NCBI RefSeq assembly: GCF_013140855.1
Contig: NZ_JABBPG010000001.1
Location: 186,001-250,000, forward strand
Origin: Pseudoalteromonas caenipelagi
GTDB lineage: Bacteria > Pseudomonadota > Gammaproteobacteria > Enterobacterales > Alteromonadaceae
Direction of reading: 5' to 3'
Length of the DNA: 64,000 bases
In this document: in pieces, positions 44,312-53,970 of the stretch
Layout: every line of letters begins with the position of its first letter
Numbering within the stretch: position 1 is the stretch's first letter
Position numbers and translations under genes: made by a program
The notes under the pieces: model-generated
Databases searched by the model: none
What the model was told of the DNA's origin: nothing
Seen by the model: only the letters and a program-made list of their open reading frames with translations

Positions 44312-45754
44312 ATGATTAAAGCATTATTACTCTCAATTTCATTGTTTTCTGTTGCCTCATCAGCGAAGAACTTAGTTCTAATTGAAAATGTCACTATCAT
44401 TTCACCTCACTTGCAAGCCCCAAAAGTGCAGATGAATATATTAATAAGTGATGGACGAATTACCGAAATAACTAGCAAAAAGATTACATCCTACGATCAT
44501 AAAATAAATGGTATGGGCAAATTTTTAACGCCAGGTCTTATGGATAGTCATGCGCATGTATCATCAATCCCTGGTATGGGGTTTGGTGTTGAACCCGTAG
44601 CGATTAAACATCCGAAACTCGTAAAAGCTTATTTTGAACAACAACCAAGAAGCTTTTTATATCATGGGGTCACTCAAATACTTGATCCGAATCCGGGAGT
44701 GAGTTTCAATTATTTTACTTCCGCGTCTCTTCGTCCGGATTATTTTCGCTGTGAAGTACTAACATCAAAAAATACCTTTCCATATGTAGAGAAAAGAGAC
44801 GATCTATCAAGATCAATGTTTACGTATCTAATTGATGAAAATGCACAAGCAACCGAAGAAAATTCTGTAGAAAGATTAATTGCTAAGATTGCCCATTCAG
44901 GTGCTTCATGTATAAAGCTTTATTTTGAAGACGGTTATGGTAATGCTAACCAATGGGCAACACTTTCAACTAACACGCTAAAACGTATCAAGCTATCTGC
45001 TAAAAAATCTAATTTACTCATAGTAGCCCATGCGAATGCCTTAGATATGCAGCAATTAGCACTTGGTGCAGGTGTTGATGTTATCGCTCATGGCATGTGG
45101 AATTGGGGACAATATAATCGCGAGAAAAATATTCCTAAGGAGATATCTAACACTCTAGATATAATGATTAATGACGAAGTAGGCTATATGCCTACACAAA
45201 GAGTGATTGCTGGTTTAGGTGAAGTAATGCTTCCTACTATTACTAATTCCCCTGAGTTTTCATCTATTACACCTAAGTCACTTATAGATTGGTATAGAAC
45301 AACGGAAGCGCAGTGGTTCAAAGAAGAGCTTCGAATTGGCTTTGATGGAATGCCTGATCAATCAATTTCAGATGCATTTTTATATGGGCGAATAGGAAAA
45401 GGGAATAAAATCATTCAATATCTAAGAGGTTCTAACCATCCTATTTTATTGGCTTCGGACTTCCCCGGAAGCCCTAGTTTTGCCAATCAACCTGGGCTGA
45501 CAACCTACCAAGAAATGAAAGCGATGATTACCGCAGGGCTATCGCCCGAAGAAGTGCTGGCGGCCGCAACCATTAATAATTCTAAACAATTCAAAATTGA
45601 TGATGATTACGGTACAGTCGAAGTTGGCAAAATTGCTAACCTTCTGTTGCTTAAAGCAAACCCCTTAGACTCTATAGAATCTTGGAACAGTATAGAAACG
45701 ATTATTCTGCATGGAAAACCGATAGCTAGAGAAAGTTTGGTGGTCAATAAATAG
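44312..45754 (+). CDS. Exported amidohydrolase (imidazolonepropionase/metal-dependent hydrolase type)
   Basis: A 480-residue hydrolase with a signal peptide (MIKALLLSISLFSVASSA). The amidohydrolase superfamily metal ligands are visible: His80-x-His82 in DSHAHV, a candidate carboxylated Lys in CIKLYF (about 200), His in VAHANAL and VIAHGMW (about 235-260), and Asp in LASDFPG (about 390). The N- and C-terminal beta-sandwich strands (VTIISPHLQAPK, VGKIANLLLLKANP) are typical. Probably periplasmic. Substrate, perhaps a cyclic amide or peptide, is unknown. Stands alone. Confidence 0.87.
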   Translation: MIKALLLSISLFSVASSAKNLVLIENVTIISPHLQAPKVQMNILISDGRITEITSKKITSYDHKINGMGKFLTPGLMDSHAHVSSIPGMGFGVEPVAIKHPKLVKAYFEQQPRSFLYHGVTQILDPNPGVSFNYFTSASLRPDYFRCEVLTSKNTFPYVEKRDDLSRSMFTYLIDENAQATEENSVERLIAKIAHSGASCIKLYFEDGYGNANQWATLSTNTLKRIKLSAKKSNLLIVAHANALDMQQLALGAGVDVIAHGMWNWGQYNREKNIPKEISNTLDIMINDEVGYMPTQRVIAGLGEVMLPTITNSPEFSSITPKSLIDWYRTTEAQWFKEELRIGFDGMPDQSISDAFLYGRIGKGNKIIQYLRGSNHPILLASDFPGSPSFANQPGLTTYQEMKAMITAGLSPEEVLAAATINNSKQFKIDDDYGTVEVGKIANLLLLKANPLDSIESWNSIETIILHGKPIARESLVVNK

Positions 45755-45985
45755 CGAACAAAAAACTAAACAAGAACAAAAGCAGTTGGTTAGGTTTTGC
45801 TTCATATTTTAACCAACAATTTCTGTCCGCTTAAGTGGCCGTTAAAATTCGTCTAATTTACTCGCAATGCTTGAACGACTTTGAATAGCACGTTCGCGCC
45901 TGTCAGATTTGATTAGAGCCCTGTTTTCGAATCTGACAAGTTATTCACATTGTATGTTGATATCAAGCTATAATTTTTATTTTAA

Positions 45986-46369
45986 TCAGTCAGTTATCAA
46001 GTGGGTCGCGCAAATTTTATTGCCCGCGGGGTCACGTAGATAAGCCAAGTATAGCTTTCTTCCTAATCTCTCTCTAAGACCAGGGGGCTCTTCGCAACTC
46101 GTACCACCATTAGTAATTCCAGCAGCATGCCACGCCTCAACCAGCTCGGGACTCTCAACTTTGAAGCCGATTGTCATGCCATTACCATGAGATGCTGATC
46201 CACCATTAATAGGCAAAGTGAGTCCTAAAATGCCCTGAGAGTTTACATATAAACATCGGCCATATTCGTCTATTTCGCCCGCTGGATAACCCAGCACGGC
46301 TAAAATGGCATCATAAAACTGTTTTGATTGGGCAATGTCTTTGGCCCCTAGCATAATGTGGCTAAACAT
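45986..46369 (-). CDS. VOC-family (glyoxalase/bleomycin-resistance-like) protein
   Basis: A 127-residue single-domain VOC protein: FSHIMLGAKDIAQSKQFYDAILAVLGY, GLTLPINGG, FKVESPELVEAWHAAGITNGG, YLAYLRDPAGNKICATH. The order of the two babbab units and the DPxGNKI metal-ligand region fit. Cytoplasmic, function not assignable (small-molecule lyase, isomerase or resistance). Divergent from the small membrane protein at 46478. Confidence 0.87.
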   Translation of the reverse strand: MFSHIMLGAKDIAQSKQFYDAILAVLGYPAGEIDEYGRCLYVNSQGILGLTLPINGGSASHGNGMTIGFKVESPELVEAWHAAGITNGGTSCEEPPGLRERLGRKLYLAYLRDPAGNKICATHLITD

Positions 46370-46477
46370 AATTTTCCTTTTCGTTATCTTCCAACAGCTT
46401 TAATTTGCTATATTTTAAAGGTGTTGTCGAGCAGTTGAGGTCGATTTGCATCAAAATTTAGTTAGGAAATTTTTCTT

Positions 46478-46909
46478 ATGAGTGCACTTGCCAGTTATAA
46501 ACAATCGGTATTAATTGTGAGCTGTGCACTTTACTTGGTATCGCTGTGCTTACCCGCATTACATTTTGCTGAGCAAGCGTCTTTGGCTGGCTATTCACTG
46601 TTGCTATGGGGGTGGTGGGGGGTTGTTACATTAGATCCCGCTTGGTTTGCTAACCCACTGTTTATTATCGCCTTGGTCCATTGTTATTTAAAAGGCTATA
46701 AGCGTGCTGCGATATATTCAGGTGGGGCACTAGTATTAGCGCTGAGTTCGTTTAAAGCTAAGCAATGGTTTTTTAACGAAGGAGGTGGGACGCCCATAAC
46801 AGGATTGGGGGTAGGGTTTTATATATGGATAGTTGCGATTATTGTCTTGCTAACTTTTAACCTTGTATTGGCGCGACAAGCACACAAAAAAGCTGACCAT
46901 CCACGCTAA
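46478..46909 (+). CDS. Small integral membrane protein, unknown
   Basis: A 143-residue protein with four predicted helices (about 10-28, 33-60, 68-90, 110-135). It has a conserved-looking PALHFAEQASLAGYSLLLWGWWG segment and a C-terminus RQAHKKADHPR. AGGAAA precedes the ATG. No family recognised, and its neighbours give no hint. Confidence 0.75.
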   Translation: MSALASYKQSVLIVSCALYLVSLCLPALHFAEQASLAGYSLLLWGWWGVVTLDPAWFANPLFIIALVHCYLKGYKRAAIYSGGALVLALSSFKAKQWFFNEGGGTPITGLGVGFYIWIVAIIVLLTFNLVLARQAHKKADHPR

Positions 46910-46933
46910 CAGAGGCCAGCTGACGCTAGGCGC

Positions 46934-49033
46934 TTATTTTACAATCGATTCTGATAACTGCAGTGGTTCGCCATCCACATCTAACCTTGCTTGTATCTCA
47001 ATGACACCTTCGCTCAACTGAACAAAGTTTGAGATATCTGCAAACCAAAACTTTTGTTCGTATGGCTTAATAGTGACCTGTGTTGTCCACAGTTTTCGGC
47101 TTTGTTCGGGGTGCTTAAATGAATAGAAATTTACCGACAATGTGCCACTCGTCTCGCCTGAGTAAGGGCCAGACATAGTGATAGTCAACCCATCTTCGCT
47201 TTTTACTGCCATCTGCACTCCATCAAAGGAATCATCATAGCGTGGCGAAGGGTGAGCTTGAGGTTCTTTGTGTTTTATTAACGGTTGCCATTGTGTTTGT
47301 AAGATATCTAACTGGCGACTTAATTCTTTATGCTCACTGGGAGTTTTTAGTTTTTTAGCCAAGTTAGATAATTGCGTGCGACAATCGTTAAGTAGCTCTA
47401 ATGCGTCTTCACAGGTATTAAGCAATTCAACGAACTGGTCGGTGTTACTAAAGTACCAAGGATCTGGGTTATTCTCACTTAAATTAGGTAATGTAAATTT
47501 ATGGCTATGTAAGTACGGAGTGATTTTATGATTCATGCCATTTCCTAACACGCTGACTTTATTGTCATTAAAGGCACTGTTGGACGGAAGTTTGAATTTT
47601 AGAGTTTGGTGATGATGTTGTGAATAAACAGAGGTTAAAAGCTCATCATTACGTTGCCTAACCGAAAATACTAAGGCGTTATTCTGGCTTAAATCTTTCT
47701 TTAATTCGGGCCTTAAAGCAAGCATTTGTTTACCTGCTCCTAACTCAGATAAATCTAATTCGAAACGATTTGCGCCAACAAGTGTAAGCGGTATTGATTT
47801 ACCGTTACTGTAAAACGCTAAACCAATTTCACCTCGTTTAAGTTGTGACGGCTCTAATTCAAGTTTTGCAGCATACAACCATTGCGTGTCCTTAATTTGT
47901 ATTGGTAATTCAGGTTTTGGAAAATCAAGCGTTGGATGGTGTGCGGTTTTACTAGGAGAAATATCAAGCTGATGATTATGTTTTGCATCATCACTACGAA
48001 GCCAATACGCATTGCCATCTTGCTCCCATGGCCCAGACACAATATTAAAAGTAGGCTGAATGTTTTCTACAAACTGGGCAAATTGTTTTTCTAACGTTTG
48101 CCAATCAGCAAAGGTGCTTTTTAGTAATTTATTTGCAGTTGGTAGTGTCAGTTCAGAGTGAGGGTTGAGTGCCATTAACTCTTGCAAATATCGTTTAAAA
48201 TACAATTGGCGTATCGGGTCCGACATTAAAAAGTGAATAACAAAAAAGTTAAGGCCTCTTTTGAGCTCTGGGTCGTCATTGATTTGTTCAATCGATGGGT
48301 TGTTGCTCTGTTCATATTGTTCAAGCCCAGTGGTGATGTAATTCATCGGGGCTCTATCAAATACCATTACTGTTAGTTGTTTTTTATCAGGGTTATAAAC
48401 GTGGCTTGCGATTGAGTCAGCGAGCCCTTCTGTGATCCAGTTTGGCGCCCATGTTGAGTGTCCGTTTAACGCCATATGAAATGCATGCATTGTTTCGTGA
48501 ATGACGATGTAACGTTGATGGTGTTCTCGATGGCTCGGAAAGTTATAGCCTGCTCGGTTGTAATACATGGTTTCGCCGCCTGCGGTTTTGTGGATCCCCC
48601 TTAAAAAACCATCATCCAGCATTGCTTCTTTTAATCTTGCTCGTGAACTACCATACACAACTGCAATACGTTGACTGTTAATATTCTTAGGCTCCATGCC
48701 AAATAACTCAACATAGTGAGGGTAGGCCATTTCTAAAAGTTCGAGGTATAAACGCACTTTTTTTTCAGACAAATCACTTTTTAAAGCAAAATGTTTGCTT
48801 ACCCACCAGTTATAGCCACGGCTATTGCCAATTTTGCCATTACTGTATGTCGAAGGAATTGTCTTTCCTAAATAAGCAATATGAATATCTTCCAAAGTAC
48901 TGGTTCGGCCAACTACATGAACGTTTGCACGCATATTTTTTATATCATCGGTGCTGATTTTTGATTTTTTTGCGGTTTCCAGCCCTGTGCAACCCACCGC
49001 CAAGAGTAAAAAAATTACTAATAACTTTCGCAT
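46934..49033 (-). CDS. Lipoprotein zinc metallopeptidase, M1-like spacing
   Basis: I start it at 49033 (MRKLLVIFLLLAVGC; lipobox AVGC, Cys15), with about 700 residues. The zinc motif HETMH (179-183) is followed after 18 residues by Glu202 in TEGLAD, exactly the gluzincin HExxH-x18-E spacing of M1-type peptidases. The rest is a mixed beta-rich region (C-terminal beta-sandwich with EPLQLSESIVK). No M1 GAMEN motif found, so it is a distant relative. It is divergent from a POT peptide transporter around a palindrome, hinting at a peptide-scavenging pair: cleavage at the cell surface, uptake by the transporter. Confidence 0.8.
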   Translation of the reverse strand: MRKLLVIFLLLAVGCTGLETAKKSKISTDDIKNMRANVHVVGRTSTLEDIHIAYLGKTIPSTYSNGKIGNSRGYNWWVSKHFALKSDLSEKKVRLYLELLEMAYPHYVELFGMEPKNINSQRIAVVYGSSRARLKEAMLDDGFLRGIHKTAGGETMYYNRAGYNFPSHREHHQRYIVIHETMHAFHMALNGHSTWAPNWITEGLADSIASHVYNPDKKQLTVMVFDRAPMNYITTGLEQYEQSNNPSIEQINDDPELKRGLNFFVIHFLMSDPIRQLYFKRYLQELMALNPHSELTLPTANKLLKSTFADWQTLEKQFAQFVENIQPTFNIVSGPWEQDGNAYWLRSDDAKHNHQLDISPSKTAHHPTLDFPKPELPIQIKDTQWLYAAKLELEPSQLKRGEIGLAFYSNGKSIPLTLVGANRFELDLSELGAGKQMLALRPELKKDLSQNNALVFSVRQRNDELLTSVYSQHHHQTLKFKLPSNSAFNDNKVSVLGNGMNHKITPYLHSHKFTLPNLSENNPDPWYFSNTDQFVELLNTCEDALELLNDCRTQLSNLAKKLKTPSEHKELSRQLDILQTQWQPLIKHKEPQAHPSPRYDDSFDGVQMAVKSEDGLTITMSGPYSGETSGTLSVNFYSFKHPEQSRKLWTTQVTIKPYEQKFWFADISNFVQLSEGVIEIQARLDVDGEPLQLSESIVK

Positions 49034-49060
49034 TATGGTGTTCTCATTTTTATTAATTAG

Positions 49061-49080
49061 GTATATTGTATTCAATATAC
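49061..49080. promoter_or_regulatory. Candidate shared operator between metallopeptidase and POT transporter genes
   Basis: GTATATTG (49061-49068) and CAATATAC (49073-49080) form a perfect 8-bp inverted repeat around TATT. It lies 28 bp from the start codons on both sides, in the 75-bp divergent gap. The symmetric placement suggests a regulator that controls both genes. The regulator is unknown. Confidence 0.55.
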
Positions 49081-49108
49081 GCTCACTATATCAATCCTAA
49101 TTATCAAA

Positions 49109-50848
49109 ATGAATAACAAAAAAAATACCACAAAGTATAAATTTGGTTCTGGGTTCTATGTTGCCAATATCATGGAGATATTTGAGCGGCTGGCTTGGTA
49201 TGGGTTTTTTGCTGTTTCGTCTATTTATATGACAACGCCATTAAGCCAAGGGGGGGTTGGGTTCACAGACATTCAGCGAGGTGCAATACAAGGGATCATT
49301 CCTTTCTTTTTATATCTATTACCCGTATTAACTGGCGCATTAGGCGATAAGCTTGGCTATCGACGTATGTTCATTATCTCTTTTAGTATTATGACGCCAT
49401 GTTACTTTTTGCTTGGACACGTTAAGTCGTTTGGCTGGTTCTTTATAGTACTCAGTGGTATCGCTTTAGGAGCGGCCTGCTTTAAACCGATTGTTGTTGG
49501 TACTATCGCACACAGTACCAATGATAAAAATAGAGGCTTAGGGTTCGGTATTTTTTATACCATGGTAAACATTGGCGGTTTTTTGGGGCCTTTAATAGCT
49601 GGTTCAATGCGCGCAATTAGCTGGGATGCGGTCTTTATGATGTCAGCATTTTGGATTGCTATTAATTTCATTCCAGTACTGATATTTTATCGTGACCCGC
49701 CGTCGTTACAAACAACATCTACACACCTAAAAAGCGTTATAACTCAAGCTCAAACCGTTTTAGGTAATGCTAGATTTGCGCTGTTGGTATTTGTATCAAT
49801 CGCACTATTTATGGCTGCAGGCGTTGGTTGGTTAAGCTACCTACACAGCGTGTTTTGCATTTTGACTTGGCTGGGTATAAACGTGCTATGGCATTTTGTT
49901 GGCAATGAAAACTCTGAATCTTGGTGGCGTCAAAAGGTGCGTATAAGTAATGCTAGATTTGCAATTTATTTGCTTATCTTATCGTTGTTTTGGAGTGTTT
50001 ATAACCAGTTATTTTATACCTTACCGCTTTTTATTCGAGACTTTGCAGATACTCGTGACTTAGTCAATTTTATCGCAATGTTTGGGCAAGGTGCGATTGA
50101 GTTTTTTGCCTACGTAGACAAAGCCGCCATTGGACAGGCTTTACACGAATTATCAATCACATTGGCGTCTGGCGGAGCCGTTGACTTTGAGGCGTTAAGA
50201 CTTGAATGGGTACATTTAAAAGTAAACGTACCTCTGGAAGATTTAAAGCTGTTAGTTGCTGATATGGCAGTATTGAGCGACCCCGTGAATGGGCTACAGT
50301 CAATTCACATCGCTCAATTTACCGAGCAACTCCTAGCATATCGACAGATAAACCCTGAGTATCTTATCAATCTGGACTTTGCAGCGATTGTAATACTGCA
50401 GATTTTAGTAAGCTATTTATGCCAAAAGTTTAACCCTATGTATGTTCTAGCCTGCGGGTTAGTTATCACGGCTTCTGCATTTATATTACTAGCCAGCAGC
50501 AACCATATAGTAAGTGGTATTTTGGTGACAACGGTTATTTTATTGATTGCGCTAGGAGAGATGTTTACGTCGCCTAAAAGTCAGGAGTACGTGGCATTTA
50601 TCGCACCAAAAGAGCAAACCGCAGTGTATATGGGCTACTACTTTGTTTCTATGGCGTTGGGTTTTTTATTTGCAGGCTTTTTGTCAGGCTGGAGTTACAG
50701 TGAGCTCGCTTTGAAAGAAGGCAAGCCCGAGCTGATGTGGGGCGTCTTCTCGTTAATAGCGCTTGTAGCTTGTATTTCTCTGCTTATATTTCAGTCTCAT
50801 GTAACTAAACATCAAACAGAAATTGAAGGATCCACGAATTATTCATAA
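49109..50848 (+). CDS. POT/PTR-family peptide MFS transporter
   Basis: A 579-residue transporter with about 12-14 helices. EIFERLAWYGFFAV near residue 24 is the POT ExxERFxxY signature; GAACFKPIVVGTIA and FYTMVNIGGFLGPLIAG follow. A large hydrophilic insert (about residues 310-425, including VDKAAIGQALHELSI and QFTEQLLAYRQ) lies between helices 7 and 8. These transporters take up di- and tripeptides with protons. Located divergently from the metallopeptidase lipoprotein, a matched scavenging pair by position. Confidence 0.9.
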   Translation: MNNKKNTTKYKFGSGFYVANIMEIFERLAWYGFFAVSSIYMTTPLSQGGVGFTDIQRGAIQGIIPFFLYLLPVLTGALGDKLGYRRMFIISFSIMTPCYFLLGHVKSFGWFFIVLSGIALGAACFKPIVVGTIAHSTNDKNRGLGFGIFYTMVNIGGFLGPLIAGSMRAISWDAVFMMSAFWIAINFIPVLIFYRDPPSLQTTSTHLKSVITQAQTVLGNARFALLVFVSIALFMAAGVGWLSYLHSVFCILTWLGINVLWHFVGNENSESWWRQKVRISNARFAIYLLILSLFWSVYNQLFYTLPLFIRDFADTRDLVNFIAMFGQGAIEFFAYVDKAAIGQALHELSITLASGGAVDFEALRLEWVHLKVNVPLEDLKLLVADMAVLSDPVNGLQSIHIAQFTEQLLAYRQINPEYLINLDFAAIVILQILVSYLCQKFNPMYVLACGLVITASAFILLASSNHIVSGILVTTVILLIALGEMFTSPKSQEYVAFIAPKEQTAVYMGYYFVSMALGFLFAGFLSGWSYSELALKEGKPELMWGVFSLIALVACISLLIFQSHVTKHQTEIEGSTNYS

Positions 50849-50954
50849 GTTGGGCTTTAAATTCACTAAATGTACTTAAAGTTTAGCTTTACGAGTAATA
50901 ACCAAAGCAGAACAGTTATGTTCATTTATAAATCTACAAATTAAGGAAAGTATT

Positions 50955-51923
50955 GTGAAATTTAAATATATAAAGAATACCGCAATAGCCCTCGCTATAA
51001 CTACGTCAATGGCTACTGTAGCGAGCGAAGAGACTACGAATTCAACTCAGCAGCTGGTTAAAAGCGAGCTTGAAATCTCTGAATCTGCTTATATTCAGGG
51101 CTTGATAACCACAGAACTAATTCGCGGTTGGATTTTAGACGGTGCTAAAAGTGCCATTAAAGGGGGAGCAAAGGATTTCATCTCTAACTTGCTATTTGGT
51201 GGGGGAGAAGCAGGCCCACAGATTGTTCGTTTACATGCTGAAGATTTGCAAAAAATTGAAAATTTGGTGTTTGGAGTGATCATAAATGATGCTGTTCATG
51301 ATGCTAAGAGCCAGCTCGCTTCATTCAGCAATACTTTTGATTACTATCAAGATTCCCTTAGTGGCAGTAATTTCGACCCCTCTATATTGACTTCGTTGTT
51401 GTTTTACGTGAATGCATTACGTGAACATAGGGCTTATGACTCATCATATAATAGTAATGCTTATGCGCTCACTTCTTCTTATTCTCTAATTGCAACCCTC
51501 AACTTGGCTGTACTTACAGAACGCCATGTTAAAGGTTATGTAAGTGAGGCATTTGTTAAATCGCAGGCCAGCGCTATGGCGAGTAAATTGGCATCATTAG
51601 GCGCAAAGGTTGATGCAAAATCTTACTCTATGGGAGGAGTGCAAACATTTGGAAGTCGTTGTTTTGGTGGCCGTTCAGTACCAGCTTTAAGTGCTGCTGC
51701 AGAGCAAGAACAACCAGATAATAGTATAATGGCACCTTTAGATTGTATGGTTGGCGCTTCATTCCCTGGAAAGCCGACTAAACGTTGGAATGCAACAGAT
51801 ATTGGATTACGCCGTGCTGAAGACCTCGCATATGAGTACTTATCAGCTATGCGCGCTGAATACCGTAAGGAAATTAAGGGTGAAGATTTTGAGTCTGTAA
51901 TCAGTAAGTTACGGAATTTATAG
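50955..51923 (+). CDS. Secreted helical protein, unknown; weak likeness to pore-forming toxin helical domains
   Basis: A 322-residue exported protein (signal about 1-24). The mature part is largely helical: ELIRGWILDGAKSAIKGGAKDFISNLLFGG, a charged helix (EDLQKIENLVFGVIINDAVHDAKSQLAS), then LTSSYSLIATLNLAVLTER. This run of amphipathic helices with a central hydrophobic one faintly resembles the helical bundle of insecticidal delta-endotoxins, but I cannot confirm it. Two cysteines in the C-terminal half (RCFGG, LDCMV) could pair. AAGGAAAG precedes the ATG. Alone, with a terminator shared with astB. Confidence 0.7.
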   Translation: MKFKYIKNTAIALAITTSMATVASEETTNSTQQLVKSELEISESAYIQGLITTELIRGWILDGAKSAIKGGAKDFISNLLFGGGEAGPQIVRLHAEDLQKIENLVFGVIINDAVHDAKSQLASFSNTFDYYQDSLSGSNFDPSILTSLLFYVNALREHRAYDSSYNSNAYALTSSYSLIATLNLAVLTERHVKGYVSEAFVKSQASAMASKLASLGAKVDAKSYSMGGVQTFGSRCFGGRSVPALSAAAEQEQPDNSIMAPLDCMVGASFPGKPTKRWNATDIGLRRAEDLAYEYLSAMRAEYRKEIKGEDFESVISKLRNL

Positions 51924-51970
51924 AACCTTATATAAACAGAAGGGAAATAAAAATTTTGAAACTCTTGATT

Positions 51971-51997
51971 GTATACAATATATCATATATTGTTTAC
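51971..51997. repeat. 27-bp near-perfect palindrome downstream of the secreted protein
   Basis: Centred on C at 51984, 12 of 13 base pairs match (only 51974/51994 fail). The core is CAATATAT-C-ATATATTG. It sits in the convergent gap after the secreted-protein gene and before the shared terminator. The arm sequence CAATATA also occurs in the 49061 palindrome. It could be a protein-binding site or an AT-rich RNA hairpin. Confidence 0.5.
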
Positions 51998-52069
51998 AGG
52001 CGTTTAATGAGTGTACTTATTAGGCGAATTGCAAATACAAAGTATTAGTTATTATTTTCCCTAAGTTGT

Positions 52070-52095
52070 AAGCCCAGCTCTGCTGGGCTTTTTTA
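52070..52095. terminator. Bidirectional terminator
   Basis: A 9-bp stem AAGCCCAGC / GCTGGGCTT (52070-52078 / 52082-52090, loop TCT) followed by TTTTTT, between the convergent secreted-protein gene and astB. Confidence 0.85.
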
Positions 52096-52108
52096 GTTTC
52101 AAATTTGG

Positions 52109-53461
52109 CTAACGTTGAAATTGATAAACACTTCCAAGTGCGAGTATGTGTGTTAACTCATCTAGCGCCGTCTGTGTTTCAACAATTAATTGCGGATCTG
52201 CAAGGTCGTTATCTGTTAATTTGTCTCGATAGTGTTTATCTACCCAAGTTATTAATGTTGAAAACTTATCATCACTCATCATAACCTCGGGGTTTACTTG
52301 GGCAAGTTCTTGCTCGGTTAATGCAACTCTTAGCCTTAAACAAGCTGGGCCGCCACCATTTTGCATGCTTTGTCTAAGGTCAAAAAACTTAACGGTATTG
52401 ACAGGGTTGTTCATGGACAGCAAAGATTCAATGTATTGACTCACGTTGCTGTTGTTTTTGCACTCCTCTGGTGCTACCAGCATCATAGAGCCATCTTCTA
52501 GAGAGACTAGCTGACTGTTAAACAAGTAGCTTTTTACTGCATCTTCAACACTAACTGATTGCGTTGGCACCTCAACAATATGAAGCGGTTTGTCACCAAT
52601 GTATGCTCGATTAATCTTGTCTAAGGCTGAGGGTTGGTCTAAAAATGCTTGCTCGTGGCATAACAGTACATTTTCATTTCCCACAGCGATGACGTCATTG
52701 TGGAATACTCCTTGGTCGATCACCTCTGGGTTTTGTTGGATATATATAGCTTGGCTGTGATTAATATGGTGAAGTCTGGCGATTGCTTGGCTTGCTTCTA
52801 GTGTTTGCCTGGCAGGATATTTTTTAGGCCCTTGGATTGAGTTATTAAGACTACTTGCACCATACACAAACAATTCAAGTCCTTTGCTACCATGGCTATC
52901 ACATAAACGCGTGTGGTTGGCCGCGCCTTCGTCGCCAAAAAAAGGCTGTTCGGGTAAATGAGTATGATGCACAAAATAGTCGTTGTTGTTGAACATTGCT
53001 TTAAGCAAGGCGGTCGTCGTCTGTGGTTCTAATGAACGGTGATATTTATTATTTAAATTGGCCGCAGTGAAATGCACTTTATTGTCTTGTGTATCTAAAG
53101 AGGGTGAAACGGTTGCTGCATTAGCAGTCCACATCGCTGATGCAGAATAAACTGCTCGAAGTAAAACGGGTGACTCTTTAGCTGCTTTATTGATCACTTG
53201 CGAATCATTGCCAGTAAAGCCCAAACGCCTGAGGGCGTCTACATCGGGACGAGCATGGGGCGCAAACACACCTTGTTTTAAACCCATATCATGCATTGCT
53301 TTCATTTTTGCAAGCCCCTGAAGGGCAGCCTGTTTTGGGTTTGAAACTGCATCGGCATTATTTAATGAGGCCACATTTCCATAAGATAGCCCTGCATAAT
53401 TATGGGTTGGTCCTACTAAGCCATCAAAATTAACTTCTAAACTGGCCAGATTATTATTCAT
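52109..53461 (-). CDS. astB: N-succinylarginine dihydrolase
   Basis: A 450-residue enzyme that converts N2-succinylarginine to N2-succinylornithine, NH3 and CO2 in the AST arginine-catabolism pathway. It starts [32 protein letters not shown], the AstB N-terminus. [10 protein letters not shown] and [13 protein letters not shown] are family motifs with the guanidine-site residues. AGGAA before the ATG at 53461 selects this start over 53527. Length matches E. coli AstB (447). No other ast gene is nearby; the rest of the pathway must be elsewhere. Confidence 0.95.
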   Translation of the reverse strand: MNNNLASLEVNFDGLVGPTHNYAGLSYGNVASLNNADAVSNPKQAALQGLAKMKAMHDMGLKQGVFAPHARPDVDALRRLGFTGNDSQVINKAAKESPVLLRAVYSASAMWTANAATVSPSLDTQDNKVHFTAANLNNKYHRSLEPQTTTALLKAMFNNNDYFVHHTHLPEQPFFGDEGAANHTRLCDSHGSKGLELFVYGASSLNNSIQGPKKYPARQTLEASQAIARLHHINHSQAIYIQQNPEVIDQGVFHNDVIAVGNENVLLCHEQAFLDQPSALDKINRAYIGDKPLHIVEVPTQSVSVEDAVKSYLFNSQLVSLEDGSMMLVAPEECKNNSNVSQYIESLLSMNNPVNTVKFFDLRQSMQNGGGPACLRLRVALTEQELAQVNPEVMMSDDKFSTLITWVDKHYRDKLTDNDLADPQLIVETQTALDELTHILALGSVYQFQR

Positions 53462-53564
53462 GTCATGTTCCTGTACTGTTGATGTGTTACTGAGTATGAC
53501 AAGAGTCACGCTATAATCAATTGCCATTCGATTTCATAGAAAAATATTGAATATATGGATAAAC

Positions 53565-53588
53565 GAATATATGATTTTCCATATATTC
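53565..53588. promoter_or_regulatory. ArsR-type operator
   Basis: GAATATATG (53565-53573) and CATATATTC (53580-53588) are a perfect 9-bp inverted repeat around ATTTTC. It lies 18 bases before the arsR start I choose (53606), an ideal place for autorepression. The ATG at 53555 would put it inside the coding sequence, which argues for the later start. Similar AT-rich dyads are known ArsR sites. Confidence 0.72.
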
Positions 53589-53605
53589 TAGTAGTCGAGA
53601 AAAAT

Positions 53606-53956
53606 ATGGACTTACTTACGTTTTACAAAGCACTCGCTGATAACACGCGATTACTGTGCCTGTTATTAATTGAACAGGAGCAAGAACTGTGTGTATGTGA
53701 ATTAATGGCAGCACTTGAACTTAGCCAACCAAAAATCTCACGTCACCTTGCACAACTGAAAAAGGTAGGGATTGTGACCGATCGCAAACACAAGCAATGG
53801 GTTTATTACCGTATCAATGAACAACTAGCAGACTGGGTTAAAAGTGTAATCACCCAAACCTATGAACATAATCAAGCATTTTTACAAACCGCCACAGACA
53901 AACTAAACAGCATGGGATCACGACCAGAGCGCGTGGCCTCTTGTTGCAACAACTAA
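53606..53956 (+). CDS. arsR: ArsR-family arsenic-responsive repressor
   Basis: A 116-residue winged-helix repressor starting [22 protein letters not shown]. The recognition region [31 protein letters not shown] carries the CVC pair, the arsenite-sensing metal site of classic ArsR proteins. The C-terminus ends in CCNN, adding possible thiols. I choose 53606 over 53555 because the operator palindrome would otherwise be in the reading frame. First gene of arsR-GAPDH-arsJ, it represses the operon until arsenic releases it. Confidence 0.93.
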   Translation: MDLLTFYKALADNTRLLCLLLIEQEQELCVCELMAALELSQPKISRHLAQLKKVGIVTDRKHKQWVYYRINEQLADWVKSVITQTYEHNQAFLQTATDKLNSMGSRPERVASCCNN

Positions 53957-53970
53957 TTAGGACTAACACA

